A stretch of DNA of 49,456 nt from contig DASTMZ010000049.1 of the NCBI GenBank assembly GCA_035713725.1, positions 1 to 49,456 on the forward strand. Direction: 5' to 3'. Shown in pieces: positions 24,894 through 31,561 of this stretch. Positions within the stretch are counted from its first letter, which is position 1, and each line of letters opens with the position of its first letter. The stretch is from DASQPR01 sp035713725. Its GTDB lineage: Bacteria > Actinomycetota > Actinomycetes > Mycobacteriales > Micromonosporaceae. A model generated the notes under the pieces. That model did no database searches, had not been told where the DNA came from, and saw only the letters and a list, made by a program, of their open reading frames with translations. A program made the position numbers and the translations under genes.

Positions 24894-25753
24894 AAACCGT
24901 CTCCGGTGACGGTTGCGACGTCGCCAACGTCCGCCGGTTCCGGCTGGGCAATGCCGAACGGCGCTGCCGTATTCGAGGTGCCCGCCGGCTGGGACTGCAT
25001 GAGGCTTCGGCGCCACTCGCTGAGGATCGTCCGTGACACGCGCCGGCCATCCCGGAACGCGTTCAGGTTGCTGACGCCGTGTACGCGAGCCGCCTCGACG
25101 CTGGCGACCTCGGCCACATTCAGCCGAAGGCTCGCCGCCCGTACGTTGATTAGGGTCTCGATCTCGAACCCGTCGCCCCACAGCATGAGGTCTCCGCCGG
25201 GCGACGGAAGGTCCATGTCGGGCAGGTCCAGGTGCGGCAGAACCCAGTGCCAGAAAGCGTTGTACCCATAACAGAGGTCGGAGAACTTCGTCCCGAACAG
25301 CGTGTTGACCATCATGTTCAGGCCGTCGTTGCCGAGCTTGCGCAAACGGGTGATGTCCTCGCTGCGACCGCCCGGCGCGAAGCGGGAGCCCTTGGCAAAG
25401 TCTGCACCGTCGACAAGGGCTTGGACAAACCTCGGGATCTCGGCCGGGTCGGTCGATCCATCGCCGTCGAGCATCACGATGATGTCGCACTTGCAGGCCG
25501 CGAAGCCGCAAACCAACGCATTGCCCTTGCCGCGGCGGGTCTGCTGGACCACGTCGACCGTCGGCATCAGCTCGAAGGCGCGTTCCACGGTGCGGTCCGT
25601 CGAGTCACCGTCGACAAGCACCACCTGGTCGACATCGTCCGGGATGCGTGGCAGCACGTACGAGAGGTTCCGCTCCTCGTTCAAGCAGGGCACCACGACG
25701 CTGACGGTCGGACGCGTCTGCGGGACATTGCGCACAGTCGACGGTGTCGTCAC
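24890..25753 (-). CDS. GT2 family glycosyltransferase, dolichol-phosphate mannosyltransferase (DPM1-like) type
   Basis: 287 residues from GTG 25753, which has GGGAG about 7 bases upstream; the in-frame extension to 25906 is out of character. Motifs: TVSVVVPCLNEERNLSYVLPRI, VVLVDGDSTDRTVE, RRGKGNALVCGFAACKCDIIVMLDGDGSTDP, SRFAPGGRSEDITRLRKLGN, and DLCYGYNAFW with the later GDGFEIETLI. This pattern is that of polyprenyl-phosphate-sugar synthases and related enzymes, without C-terminal membrane helices. It could load the lipid carrier or make a polyprenyl-P-sugar donor for the GT-C half of the fusion at 15462 (inference). First gene of the operon 25753-15462. Confidence 0.9.
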   Translation of the reverse strand: MTTPSTVRNVPQTRPTVSVVVPCLNEERNLSYVLPRIPDDVDQVVLVDGDSTDRTVERAFELMPTVDVVQQTRRGKGNALVCGFAACKCDIIVMLDGDGSTDPAEIPRFVQALVDGADFAKGSRFAPGGRSEDITRLRKLGNDGLNMMVNTLFGTKFSDLCYGYNAFWHWVLPHLDLPDMDLPSPGGDLMLWGDGFEIETLINVRAASLRLNVAEVASVEAARVHGVSNLNAFRDGRRVSRTILSEWRRSLMQSQPAGTSNTAAPFGIAQPEPADVGDVATVTGDGL

Positions 25754-26166
25754 GAAGCTTCTCCCACATTCCCGCGTGATGTGTCGCCAACCTGCCACCG
25801 GTGACCCATGGACGCTAGCAGGTGTTGAAGCGCAACGCTGTTCTCGTGAGCGAGCCGTCGGCTCGATCCGCGCGCCGTCGATGACGTGTCGCGGATCGGC
25901 GCTCAATGGCAGGCTGCGCCGGCGCAGCGAAGGGGAATCGCACCGACGATCCCCACATAGAGTGGATAACAGACAATTGCGTGATACGGGTGTGAATATG
26001 GAAATTCGTCACACGTGTCGATCACAGTGGACGGACCCGAGTCGTGTCACGAAGTTCGCGGTGATGCGAAAACTTTGCGAGACCCACTCACGTTGGCCGC
26101 GACCAGCGCGCGACGCCCGCCGAGCATGCCGTCGATGGGCCCGCGTCGCTCGGTGCATGCCAACGT
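25754..26166. promoter_or_regulatory. Intergenic region upstream of the glycosyltransferase operon
   Basis: About 410 bases between the upp stop and the first glycosyltransferase start, more A+T-rich around 25960-26060 than the flanking genes. It contains an inverted repeat GTGTGA (25990-25995) / TCACAC (26009-26014) with 13 bases between, overlapping the palindrome ACACGTGT (26011-26018), and a second TCACA at 26022-26026. These look like regulator half-sites. I see no open reading frame with plausible protein features and no RNA gene. Confidence 0.4.
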
Positions 26167-26799
26167 TCAGAAGCGCGGCATGCCGCCGAACTGGCGGTCG
26201 CCCGCATCGCCCAGACCCGGGACGATGAACGCGTTGGCGTTGAGTTCGCGATCGATGGCCGCGACCACGAGTCGCAACGGCAGGCCGGACCGGTCGAGGC
26301 GGGCAATGCCCTCGGGCGCGGCGAGCACGCAGCACACCGTGATGTCGGTGCAGCCGCGGTCGGCGAGCAGCCGGCAGCAATGCTCCAGCGAGCCGCCGGT
26401 GGCGAGCATCGGGTCGAGCACCAGCACCGGACCGCCGGACAGATCGGTCGGCAGCGACTCCATATACGCACGCGGTTGGAAGGTGTGCTCGTCGCGCGCC
26501 AGCCCGACGAATCCCATCGACGACTCGGGCAGCAGCGCCAGTGCGGCGTCCGCCATGCCGAGCCCGGCGCGCAGCACCGGCACGATCAACGGCGGGTTGG
26601 CAAGCCGCGTGCCGACCGCTTCCGCGACCGGGGTCGCCACCGGGTATGTCTCGACCGGGAAAGCCCGGGCCGCTTCGTACACGAGCATGCTGGTCAGCTC
26701 GTCGAGTGCCGCGCGGAACGTCGCCGAGTCCGTGCGGGCATCGCGCATCGCGGTCAGTCGGGTCAGCGCGAGCGGGTGGTCTATGACCTGTACGTCCAC
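26167..26799 (-). CDS. upp: Uracil phosphoribosyltransferase
   Basis: 210 residues, the usual length. It converts uracil and PRPP to UMP in pyrimidine salvage. The PRPP loop is VLVLDPMLATGGS (125-137), and the C-terminal uracil-binding region reads FIVPGLGDAGDRQFG, a family hallmark. LIVPVLRAGLGM and TYPVATP are also characteristic. Start GTG 26799 gives a standard N-terminus (MDVQVIDHPLALTRLTAMRD); the upstream frame to 27720 is antisense to deoC and rejected. Divergent from deoC, which releases bases' sugar partners, so the two may share control through the repeats between them. Confidence 0.97.
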   Translation of the reverse strand: MDVQVIDHPLALTRLTAMRDARTDSATFRAALDELTSMLVYEAARAFPVETYPVATPVAEAVGTRLANPPLIVPVLRAGLGMADAALALLPESSMGFVGLARDEHTFQPRAYMESLPTDLSGGPVLVLDPMLATGGSLEHCCRLLADRGCTDITVCCVLAAPEGIARLDRSGLPLRLVVAAIDRELNANAFIVPGLGDAGDRQFGGMPRF

Positions 26800-26817
26800 G
26801 CCCACAACGTACCGGTT

Positions 26818-26858
26818 GCGACGCCGGTGCGAGGATCCGCGACGCCGGTGCGAGGATC
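26818..26858. repeat. Two direct 20-base repeats in the upp/deoC divergent region
   Basis: GCGACGCCGGTGCGAGGATC occurs at 26818-26837 and identically at 26839-26858 (period 21, two helical turns), followed by the first six bases of a third copy. Position midway between divergent salvage genes suggests an operator for a regulator bound on one DNA face. Confidence 0.7.
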
Positions 26859-26914
26859 GGCGACGTCCGCTTTGCTCCCGACGCGGCCGTACAAGATCGT
26901 CGCGGCCGCGCGCG

Positions 26915-26920
26915 TAGACT
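26915..26920 (+). promoter_or_regulatory. Candidate -10 element for leaderless deoC
   Basis: TAGACT ends 8 bases before the deoC ATG (26929), so transcription would start at or next to the A of the start codon. There is no ribosome binding site upstream of deoC, which agrees with a leaderless message. No good -35 was found. Confidence 0.45.
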
Positions 26921-26928
26921 CGGCATCC

Positions 26929-27930
26929 ATGAGCGCCATTGCCATCCAACCCGGCCAGACCAGCGCAAACGGCCGCCCGGCGCGAGGCAACGACCTCTTC
27001 GACGTGGCCCGCTCCGAGGCGACCTTGCGGACGTTCCTGCACGGCCTGCCGGGCGTCGACGCGGTCGGCGCGGACGCGCGCGCGGCGATGCTCGCGACCC
27101 GGTCGATCAAAACCACCGCGAAGGCGTTCGCGATCGATCTCGCGATCCGGATGGTCGATCTCACCACACTGGAGGGCGCCGACACCCCGGGCAAGGTACG
27201 TGCGCTGTGCGCGAAGGGCCGCCAGCCGGACGCTGGCCTCGACACCGGTAGCCCCTGTCCCCCGGTCGCGGCGATCTGCATCTATCCGTCGCTGGTGCCG
27301 GTCGCGGTCGCCGAACTCGCTGGCTCCGGCATCCACGTGGCAAGCGTCGCCACCGCGTTCCCGTCCGGCCAGGCGCCGCTCGACGTGAAGATCGCGGACA
27401 CCAAGGCGGCGGTTGCGGACGGTGCCGACGAGATCGACATGGTGATCAACCGTGGCGCGTTCCTGTCCGGCCGATACCTCGACGTGTACGAAGAGATCGT
27501 CGCCGTGAAGAGCGCGTGCGGACCGGCACACCTGAAGGTGATCCTGGAGACCGGCGAACTCGCCACCTACGACAACGTGCGACGCGCCTCGTGGCTTGCG
27601 ATGCTGGCCGGCGGCGACTTCATCAAGACGTCGACGGGCAAGGTGACGCCGGCCGCGACGCTGCCCGTCACGCTCGTCATGCTCGAGGCGGTACGAGACT
27701 TCGAGGCGGCCACCGGGCATCTCGTGGGCGTTAAGCCGGCCGGCGGCATCCGTACCACCAAGGACGCCATGCGCTATCTCGTGACCGTAAACGAGACGTG
27801 CGGCGAGCGGTGGCTCGATCCGGCGTATTTCCGGTTCGGTGCCTCAAGTCTGCTCAACGATCTGCTGATGCAGCGGCAGAAGCTCGCCACCGGCGCGTAC
27901 GCCGGCCCCGACTACGTGACGCTGGACTGA
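26929..27930 (+). CDS. deoC: Deoxyribose-phosphate aldolase
   Basis: 333 residues, the long class of DeoC. It splits 2-deoxyribose 5-phosphate into glyceraldehyde 3-phosphate and acetaldehyde. The Schiff-base lysine is Lys233 in GGDFIKTSTGK; the proton relay includes Asp170 (ADEIDMVIN) and Lys269 (GVKPAGGIRT). CIYPSLVPVA and ATAFPSGQ are further family segments. The ATG at 26929 lacks a ribosome site (see the -10 element). The next gene begins two bases after the deoC stop and is an aldehyde dehydrogenase, which would consume the acetaldehyde formed. Deoxyribose 5-phosphate would come from deoA at 42747 via a phosphopentomutase not identified here. Confidence 0.97.
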   Translation: MSAIAIQPGQTSANGRPARGNDLFDVARSEATLRTFLHGLPGVDAVGADARAAMLATRSIKTTAKAFAIDLAIRMVDLTTLEGADTPGKVRALCAKGRQPDAGLDTGSPCPPVAAICIYPSLVPVAVAELAGSGIHVASVATAFPSGQAPLDVKIADTKAAVADGADEIDMVINRGAFLSGRYLDVYEEIVAVKSACGPAHLKVILETGELATYDNVRRASWLAMLAGGDFIKTSTGKVTPAATLPVTLVMLEAVRDFEAATGHLVGVKPAGGIRTTKDAMRYLVTVNETCGERWLDPAYFRFGASSLLNDLLMQRQKLATGAYAGPDYVTLD

Positions 27931-27932
27931 TC

Positions 27933-29372
27933 ATGGCCATCTTCGACTACGCACCGGCACCGGAGTCCACCGCGATCGTCGACATCCGCCCGTCCTACGG
28001 ACTGTTCATCGGCGGCGAATTCGTCGACGGCGAAAGCGAGAGCGGACGCTTCAAGACAGTCAACCCGGCCACCGAAGAGCCGCTCGCCGAGATCGTGGAC
28101 GCCTCGCCGGGCGATGTGGACCGCGCGGTCGCGGCGGCCCGGCACGCGTACGACCGGGTGTGGTCGCGGATGCCCGGCAAGGATCGCGCGAAGTATCTGT
28201 TTCGGATCGCACGGCTGATCCAGGAGCGGGCACGAGAGCTGGCCGTGCTCGAGTCGATCGACAACGGCAAGCCGATCCGCGAGTCGCGCGACGTGGACAT
28301 CCCGCTGGTGGCCGCGCACTTCTTCTACTACGCGGGTTGGGCGGACAAGCTGCGCTACGCCGGATTCGGCGACGACCCTCGACCGATCGGCGTCGCCGGC
28401 CAGGTGATCCCGTGGAACTTCCCGATGCTGATGCTGGCGTGGAAGATCGCGCCCGCGCTGGCGGCCGGCAACACCGTGGTGCTCAAGCCCGCCGAAACCA
28501 CGCCGCTCACGGCGCTCGCGTTCGCCGACATCTGCCAGCAAGCCGACCTGCCGCCCGGCGTGGTGAACATCGTGACTGGCGCCGGCGACACCGGCCGCGC
28601 GGTCATCGAACACCCCGACGTGGACAAGGTCGCGTTCACCGGGTCGACGGAGGTCGGTCGTGCGATCGCGAAGGCGGTTGCCGGCACGCGCAAGCGCATC
28701 ACGCTCGAACTCGGCGGCAAGGCGGCGAACATCGTGTTCGAGGACGCCGCCATCGACCAGGCGGTCGAGGGGATCGTCAACGGCATCTTCTTCAACCAGG
28801 GCCACGTGTGCTGCGCAGGTTCGCGTCTGCTGGTCCAGGAGTCGGTCGCCGACGAGTTGCTCGACTCGCTGCGCCGACGCATGACGCGCCTGCGCCTTGG
28901 CGATCCGCTGGACAAGAACACCGACATCGGCGCGATCAACTCCGCGGTCCAACTGGCGCGCATCCGGGAGCTGTCCGAGGTCGGCGCGCGCGAGGGTGCC
29001 GAGCCGTGGTCGCCGCCGTGCGACCTGCCGGCGCGCGGCTTCTGGTTCGCGCCGACGATCTACACCGGCGTCTCGCAGGCACACCGGATCGCGCGCGAGG
29101 AGATCTTCGGACCGGTGCTCGCGGTGCTCACGTTCCGTACTCCGGCGGAGGCCGTGGAGAAGGCGAACAACACGCCATACGGCCTGTCCGCCGGTGTCTG
29201 GACCGAGAAGGGTTCGCGCATCCTGGCCATCGCGGACCGGTTGCGCGCCGGCGTGGTGTGGGCGAACACGTTCAACAAGTTCGACCCCGCGTCGCCGTTC
29301 GGCGGCTACAAGGAATCCGGGTACGGCCGGGAAGGCGGCCGCCACGGCCTGGAGGCTTACCTTGCCCACTAA
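27933..29372 (+). CDS. NAD(P)-dependent aldehyde dehydrogenase (deoC-linked)
   Basis: 479 residues with the complete catalytic set: Asn162 in PWNFP, Lys185 in VVLKPAE, Glu259 in LELGGK, catalytic Cys293 in NQGHVCCAGSR, and EEIFGPV for NAD ribose. This is a functional superfamily member. Placed directly after deoC it most simply oxidises acetaldehyde, though other aldehydes are possible. ATG 27933 starts two bases after the deoC stop. Its C-terminus overlaps by 11 bases the next, truncated paralogue, which starts at a TTG inside its last codons. Functional partnership between the two is suggested by that coupling. Confidence 0.95.
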   Translation: MAIFDYAPAPESTAIVDIRPSYGLFIGGEFVDGESESGRFKTVNPATEEPLAEIVDASPGDVDRAVAAARHAYDRVWSRMPGKDRAKYLFRIARLIQERARELAVLESIDNGKPIRESRDVDIPLVAAHFFYYAGWADKLRYAGFGDDPRPIGVAGQVIPWNFPMLMLAWKIAPALAAGNTVVLKPAETTPLTALAFADICQQADLPPGVVNIVTGAGDTGRAVIEHPDVDKVAFTGSTEVGRAIAKAVAGTRKRITLELGGKAANIVFEDAAIDQAVEGIVNGIFFNQGHVCCAGSRLLVQESVADELLDSLRRRMTRLRLGDPLDKNTDIGAINSAVQLARIRELSEVGAREGAEPWSPPCDLPARGFWFAPTIYTGVSQAHRIAREEIFGPVLAVLTFRTPAEAVEKANNTPYGLSAGVWTEKGSRILAIADRLRAGVVWANTFNKFDPASPFGGYKESGYGREGGRHGLEAYLAH

Positions 29373-30312
29373 GTCCAAGGCGGCCGCCACGAAGTCGACC
29401 GCACGAACAAACTCCACGGGTACGGCGCCGAAGGCGGCCGCCGACGACGCGCCACGGCTCGGCGTCCGCAAGACGTACAAGCTCTATATCGGCGGCGCGT
29501 TCCCGCGTAGCGAATCGGGCCGCAGCTACGTCGTCTCGTCGCACGCCGGCGCGTTTCTTGCCAACGCGGCGCTCGCCTCGCGCAAGGACGTCCGGGACGC
29601 GGTCGTCGCGGCACGCAAGGCGGTCGGCGGATGGTCGGGCGCTACGGCGTACAACCGCGGTCAAGTCCTCTACCGCGTCGCGGAGATGATGGAAGGACGG
29701 CGCGACCAGTTCGTCGCCGAAGTCGCCGCGGCCGAGGGCGGCGGCACCGCGGCCGCGGTCCGGGCGGTGGACGCCGCGATCGATCGGTGGATCTGGTACG
29801 CGGGCTGGACCGACAAGATCGCGTCGGTGTACGGCAACGCGAACCCAGTCGCCGGACCGTATTTCAACCTGAGCGCGCCCGAACCGACGGGCGTGGTCGG
29901 CGTCGTCGCGCCGCCGCGATCGGCACTGCTCGGTCTTGTGAGCGTCGTCGCGCCGGCAATCGCGACCGGGAACACCACGGTCGTGCTCGCGAGCGAGTCA
30001 CGTCCCCTGCCGGCCGTCACGCTCACCGAGGTGCTGGCGACCAGCGACCTGGCGGGCGGAGTGGTGAATGTGCTGACCGGTCGCGTTGCCGAGACGGCAC
30101 CCCATCTCGCCGCGCACATGGACGTGAACGCGGTGGATCTTGCCGGGGTCGACGATCCGGCGCTCGCCACAGACCTGGAATCGGCGGCCGCCGGCAACCT
30201 GAAGCGTGTGCTCCGGCCGGACGGCGACGTCGATTGGTACGGCGACCCCGGCGTGACGCGGATGACCGCGTTCCTCGAGACGAAGACCGTTTGGCACCCG
30301 AAGGGCGTCTGA
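29362..30312 (+). CDS. Truncated, non-catalytic aldehyde dehydrogenase paralogue
   Basis: 316 residues. After a Lys/Ala/Thr-rich N-terminus (about 30 residues) it follows the aldehyde dehydrogenase fold (YKLYIGGAFPRSESGR, WIWYAGWTDKIASVYG, PTGVVGVVAPPRSALLGLVS, GNTTVVLASES), then a short tail. The cofactor Lys of VVLKPAE is replaced (VVLASES) and the protein contains no cysteine at all; the catalytic half is essentially missing. So it cannot be a conventional dehydrogenase; a structural or regulatory partner of the preceding enzyme is the simplest idea. TTG 29362 has GGAGG 6 bases upstream and overlaps the previous gene by 11 bases. No stop or frameshift breaks it, so it is not an obvious pseudogene. 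Confidence 0.85.
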   Translation: MPTKSKAAATKSTARTNSTGTAPKAAADDAPRLGVRKTYKLYIGGAFPRSESGRSYVVSSHAGAFLANAALASRKDVRDAVVAARKAVGGWSGATAYNRGQVLYRVAEMMEGRRDQFVAEVAAAEGGGTAAAVRAVDAAIDRWIWYAGWTDKIASVYGNANPVAGPYFNLSAPEPTGVVGVVAPPRSALLGLVSVVAPAIATGNTTVVLASESRPLPAVTLTEVLATSDLAGGVVNVLTGRVAETAPHLAAHMDVNAVDLAGVDDPALATDLESAAAGNLKRVLRPDGDVDWYGDPGVTRMTAFLETKTVWHPKGV

Positions 30313-30438
30313 TCACGCGGACGCCTCGGGCGCGCAAAAGTCCAGCTCAGGGGTGCGATCTGCGGCGCGGTGTCGATGCGACTAGGGTGTGTGCGCAGAG
30401 CCACCGCACTGCCCGAGTGCCCTGGTATGGAGGTCTTC

Positions 30439-31500
30439 GTGGCCCGTCCACCCGCCGGTCGGCCCAGCGCCGACGAGCCCGACCCGACCGATGACGAGTC
30501 GGTCCCGATCGACGAGGATGACGAGGCTGCCGACGAGCTTGACGACGAGGACGACGTCGACGAAGACGAGGAGGAGCTTGACGACGAGCCCGAGGACGAG
30601 GAAGCCGTCGACGACGAAGAAAGCGAAGAGCCGCTGACGGCCACGCCGCGCCGGACGTCGACCGCCGAGCACTTCTGGCAACGCGTACGGGTGGATCCGG
30701 TAGAGGTCGCGCTGCCGGCGGGTGTCGGCTACACATTGCGGGCGTACCGCCAGAACACCGACATCACGCCGGCCGATGTGTCGGACCGCGAGCAAGATGT
30801 CGCGCTGCCAACGCGGCGTGCCTATGTCGAGGCCGCGGATCTTGACGACTCGGATCTAGACGGTCGAGCCGGTCGCCGCGACAAGCGTGAAGCCGACGAG
30901 GACGAGGACAACCTCGACGAGTACGAAGACGAGCTTGCCGCGGACGACGACGAGCTCGAGGACGAGGACGACCACGACGACGACGAGGCCGCGATGGTCG
31001 AAGAGGACGTCGTCGAGGAGGTGCCGGTCTTTCTGAGCCACCGCGGTCACCTGCTCGTCTTCCGTTCCGCCGAGTCATTGGTCGACTTCGTGCTGTCGGA
31101 CGCCGAACACGATCTCCAGCAGATCGACACGTGGGAGTCGGTGAGCCGCGGAATCCGGCCGGAATACGTGGTCGCCAGCTCGGACGACACGTACGAGCTG
31201 GATCTCGTGGTCAAGAACTTGCGCGGCGGGCAGGACGTGTGGGATCCGCCGCTGCTGATCCGCGCCGGCCAATTCGCTCGCGACCTGAGTCACGCATTGC
31301 GGGTCGAGCCGGTGATGCTCGCGCTCGCCCCCGGCGCACCGCTCGACGAACTCGACGAGGCGCTACGCGTCGTGGCGGATGGTGGACTTAGCGGGTTTTT
31401 CGCCCGCCGCAGGCTGAAAAAGGTCGGCGCGGAGAGCGCCAGCCTGGGCTGGCGCACGGTGATCGGCAAAATCTCCGCCGTCGTGGACTGGCGCGACTGA
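30439..31500 (+). CDS. Highly acidic protein of unknown function
   Basis: 353 residues. Residues about 12-65 and 165-210 are almost continuous Asp/Glu with few hydrophobics (for example DEEELDDEPEDEEAVDDEES). Between them is a basic/aromatic segment (EHFWQRVRVDPVEVALPAGVGYTLRAYR). The C-terminal 145 residues look folded: PVFLSHRGHLLVFRSAESLVDFV, a DTWESVSRGI segment, VVASSDDTYELDLVVKNLRGG, then a helical end. I do not recognise a family; no signal peptide or membrane helix. Acidic tracts might bind basic proteins, metal ions or act as a DNA mimic (speculation). GTG 30439 was chosen for GGAGG 5 bases upstream; ATG 30427 is the alternative. Followed closely by the IS110-like protein on the same strand. 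Confidence 0.72.
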   Translation: MARPPAGRPSADEPDPTDDESVPIDEDDEAADELDDEDDVDEDEEELDDEPEDEEAVDDEESEEPLTATPRRTSTAEHFWQRVRVDPVEVALPAGVGYTLRAYRQNTDITPADVSDREQDVALPTRRAYVEAADLDDSDLDGRAGRRDKREADEDEDNLDEYEDELAADDDELEDEDDHDDDEAAMVEEDVVEEVPVFLSHRGHLLVFRSAESLVDFVLSDAEHDLQQIDTWESVSRGIRPEYVVASSDDTYELDLVVKNLRGGQDVWDPPLLIRAGQFARDLSHALRVEPVMLALAPGAPLDELDEALRVVADGGLSGFFARRRLKKVGAESASLGWRTVIGKISAVVDWRD

Positions 31501-31561
31501 CCCCAACGCGAGGACGATCAGTCCTGGCAACACGACCAGTCTCCCGAAGGAGGACGACGCC

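Noticed and set aside
24894..25511. Extension that would add about 200 residues to the GT2 at 23484.
   Set aside because: It is out of frame within the DPM1-like gene; the GTGA overlap at 24893 explains the true start.
25754..26166. tRNA or small RNA gene in the long intergenic region.
   Set aside because: No cloverleaf, no conserved tRNA arms and no strong hairpin were found by eye.
26800..27720. Upstream extension of the upp frame.
   Set aside because: Antisense to deoC; family length and N-terminus point to GTG 26799.
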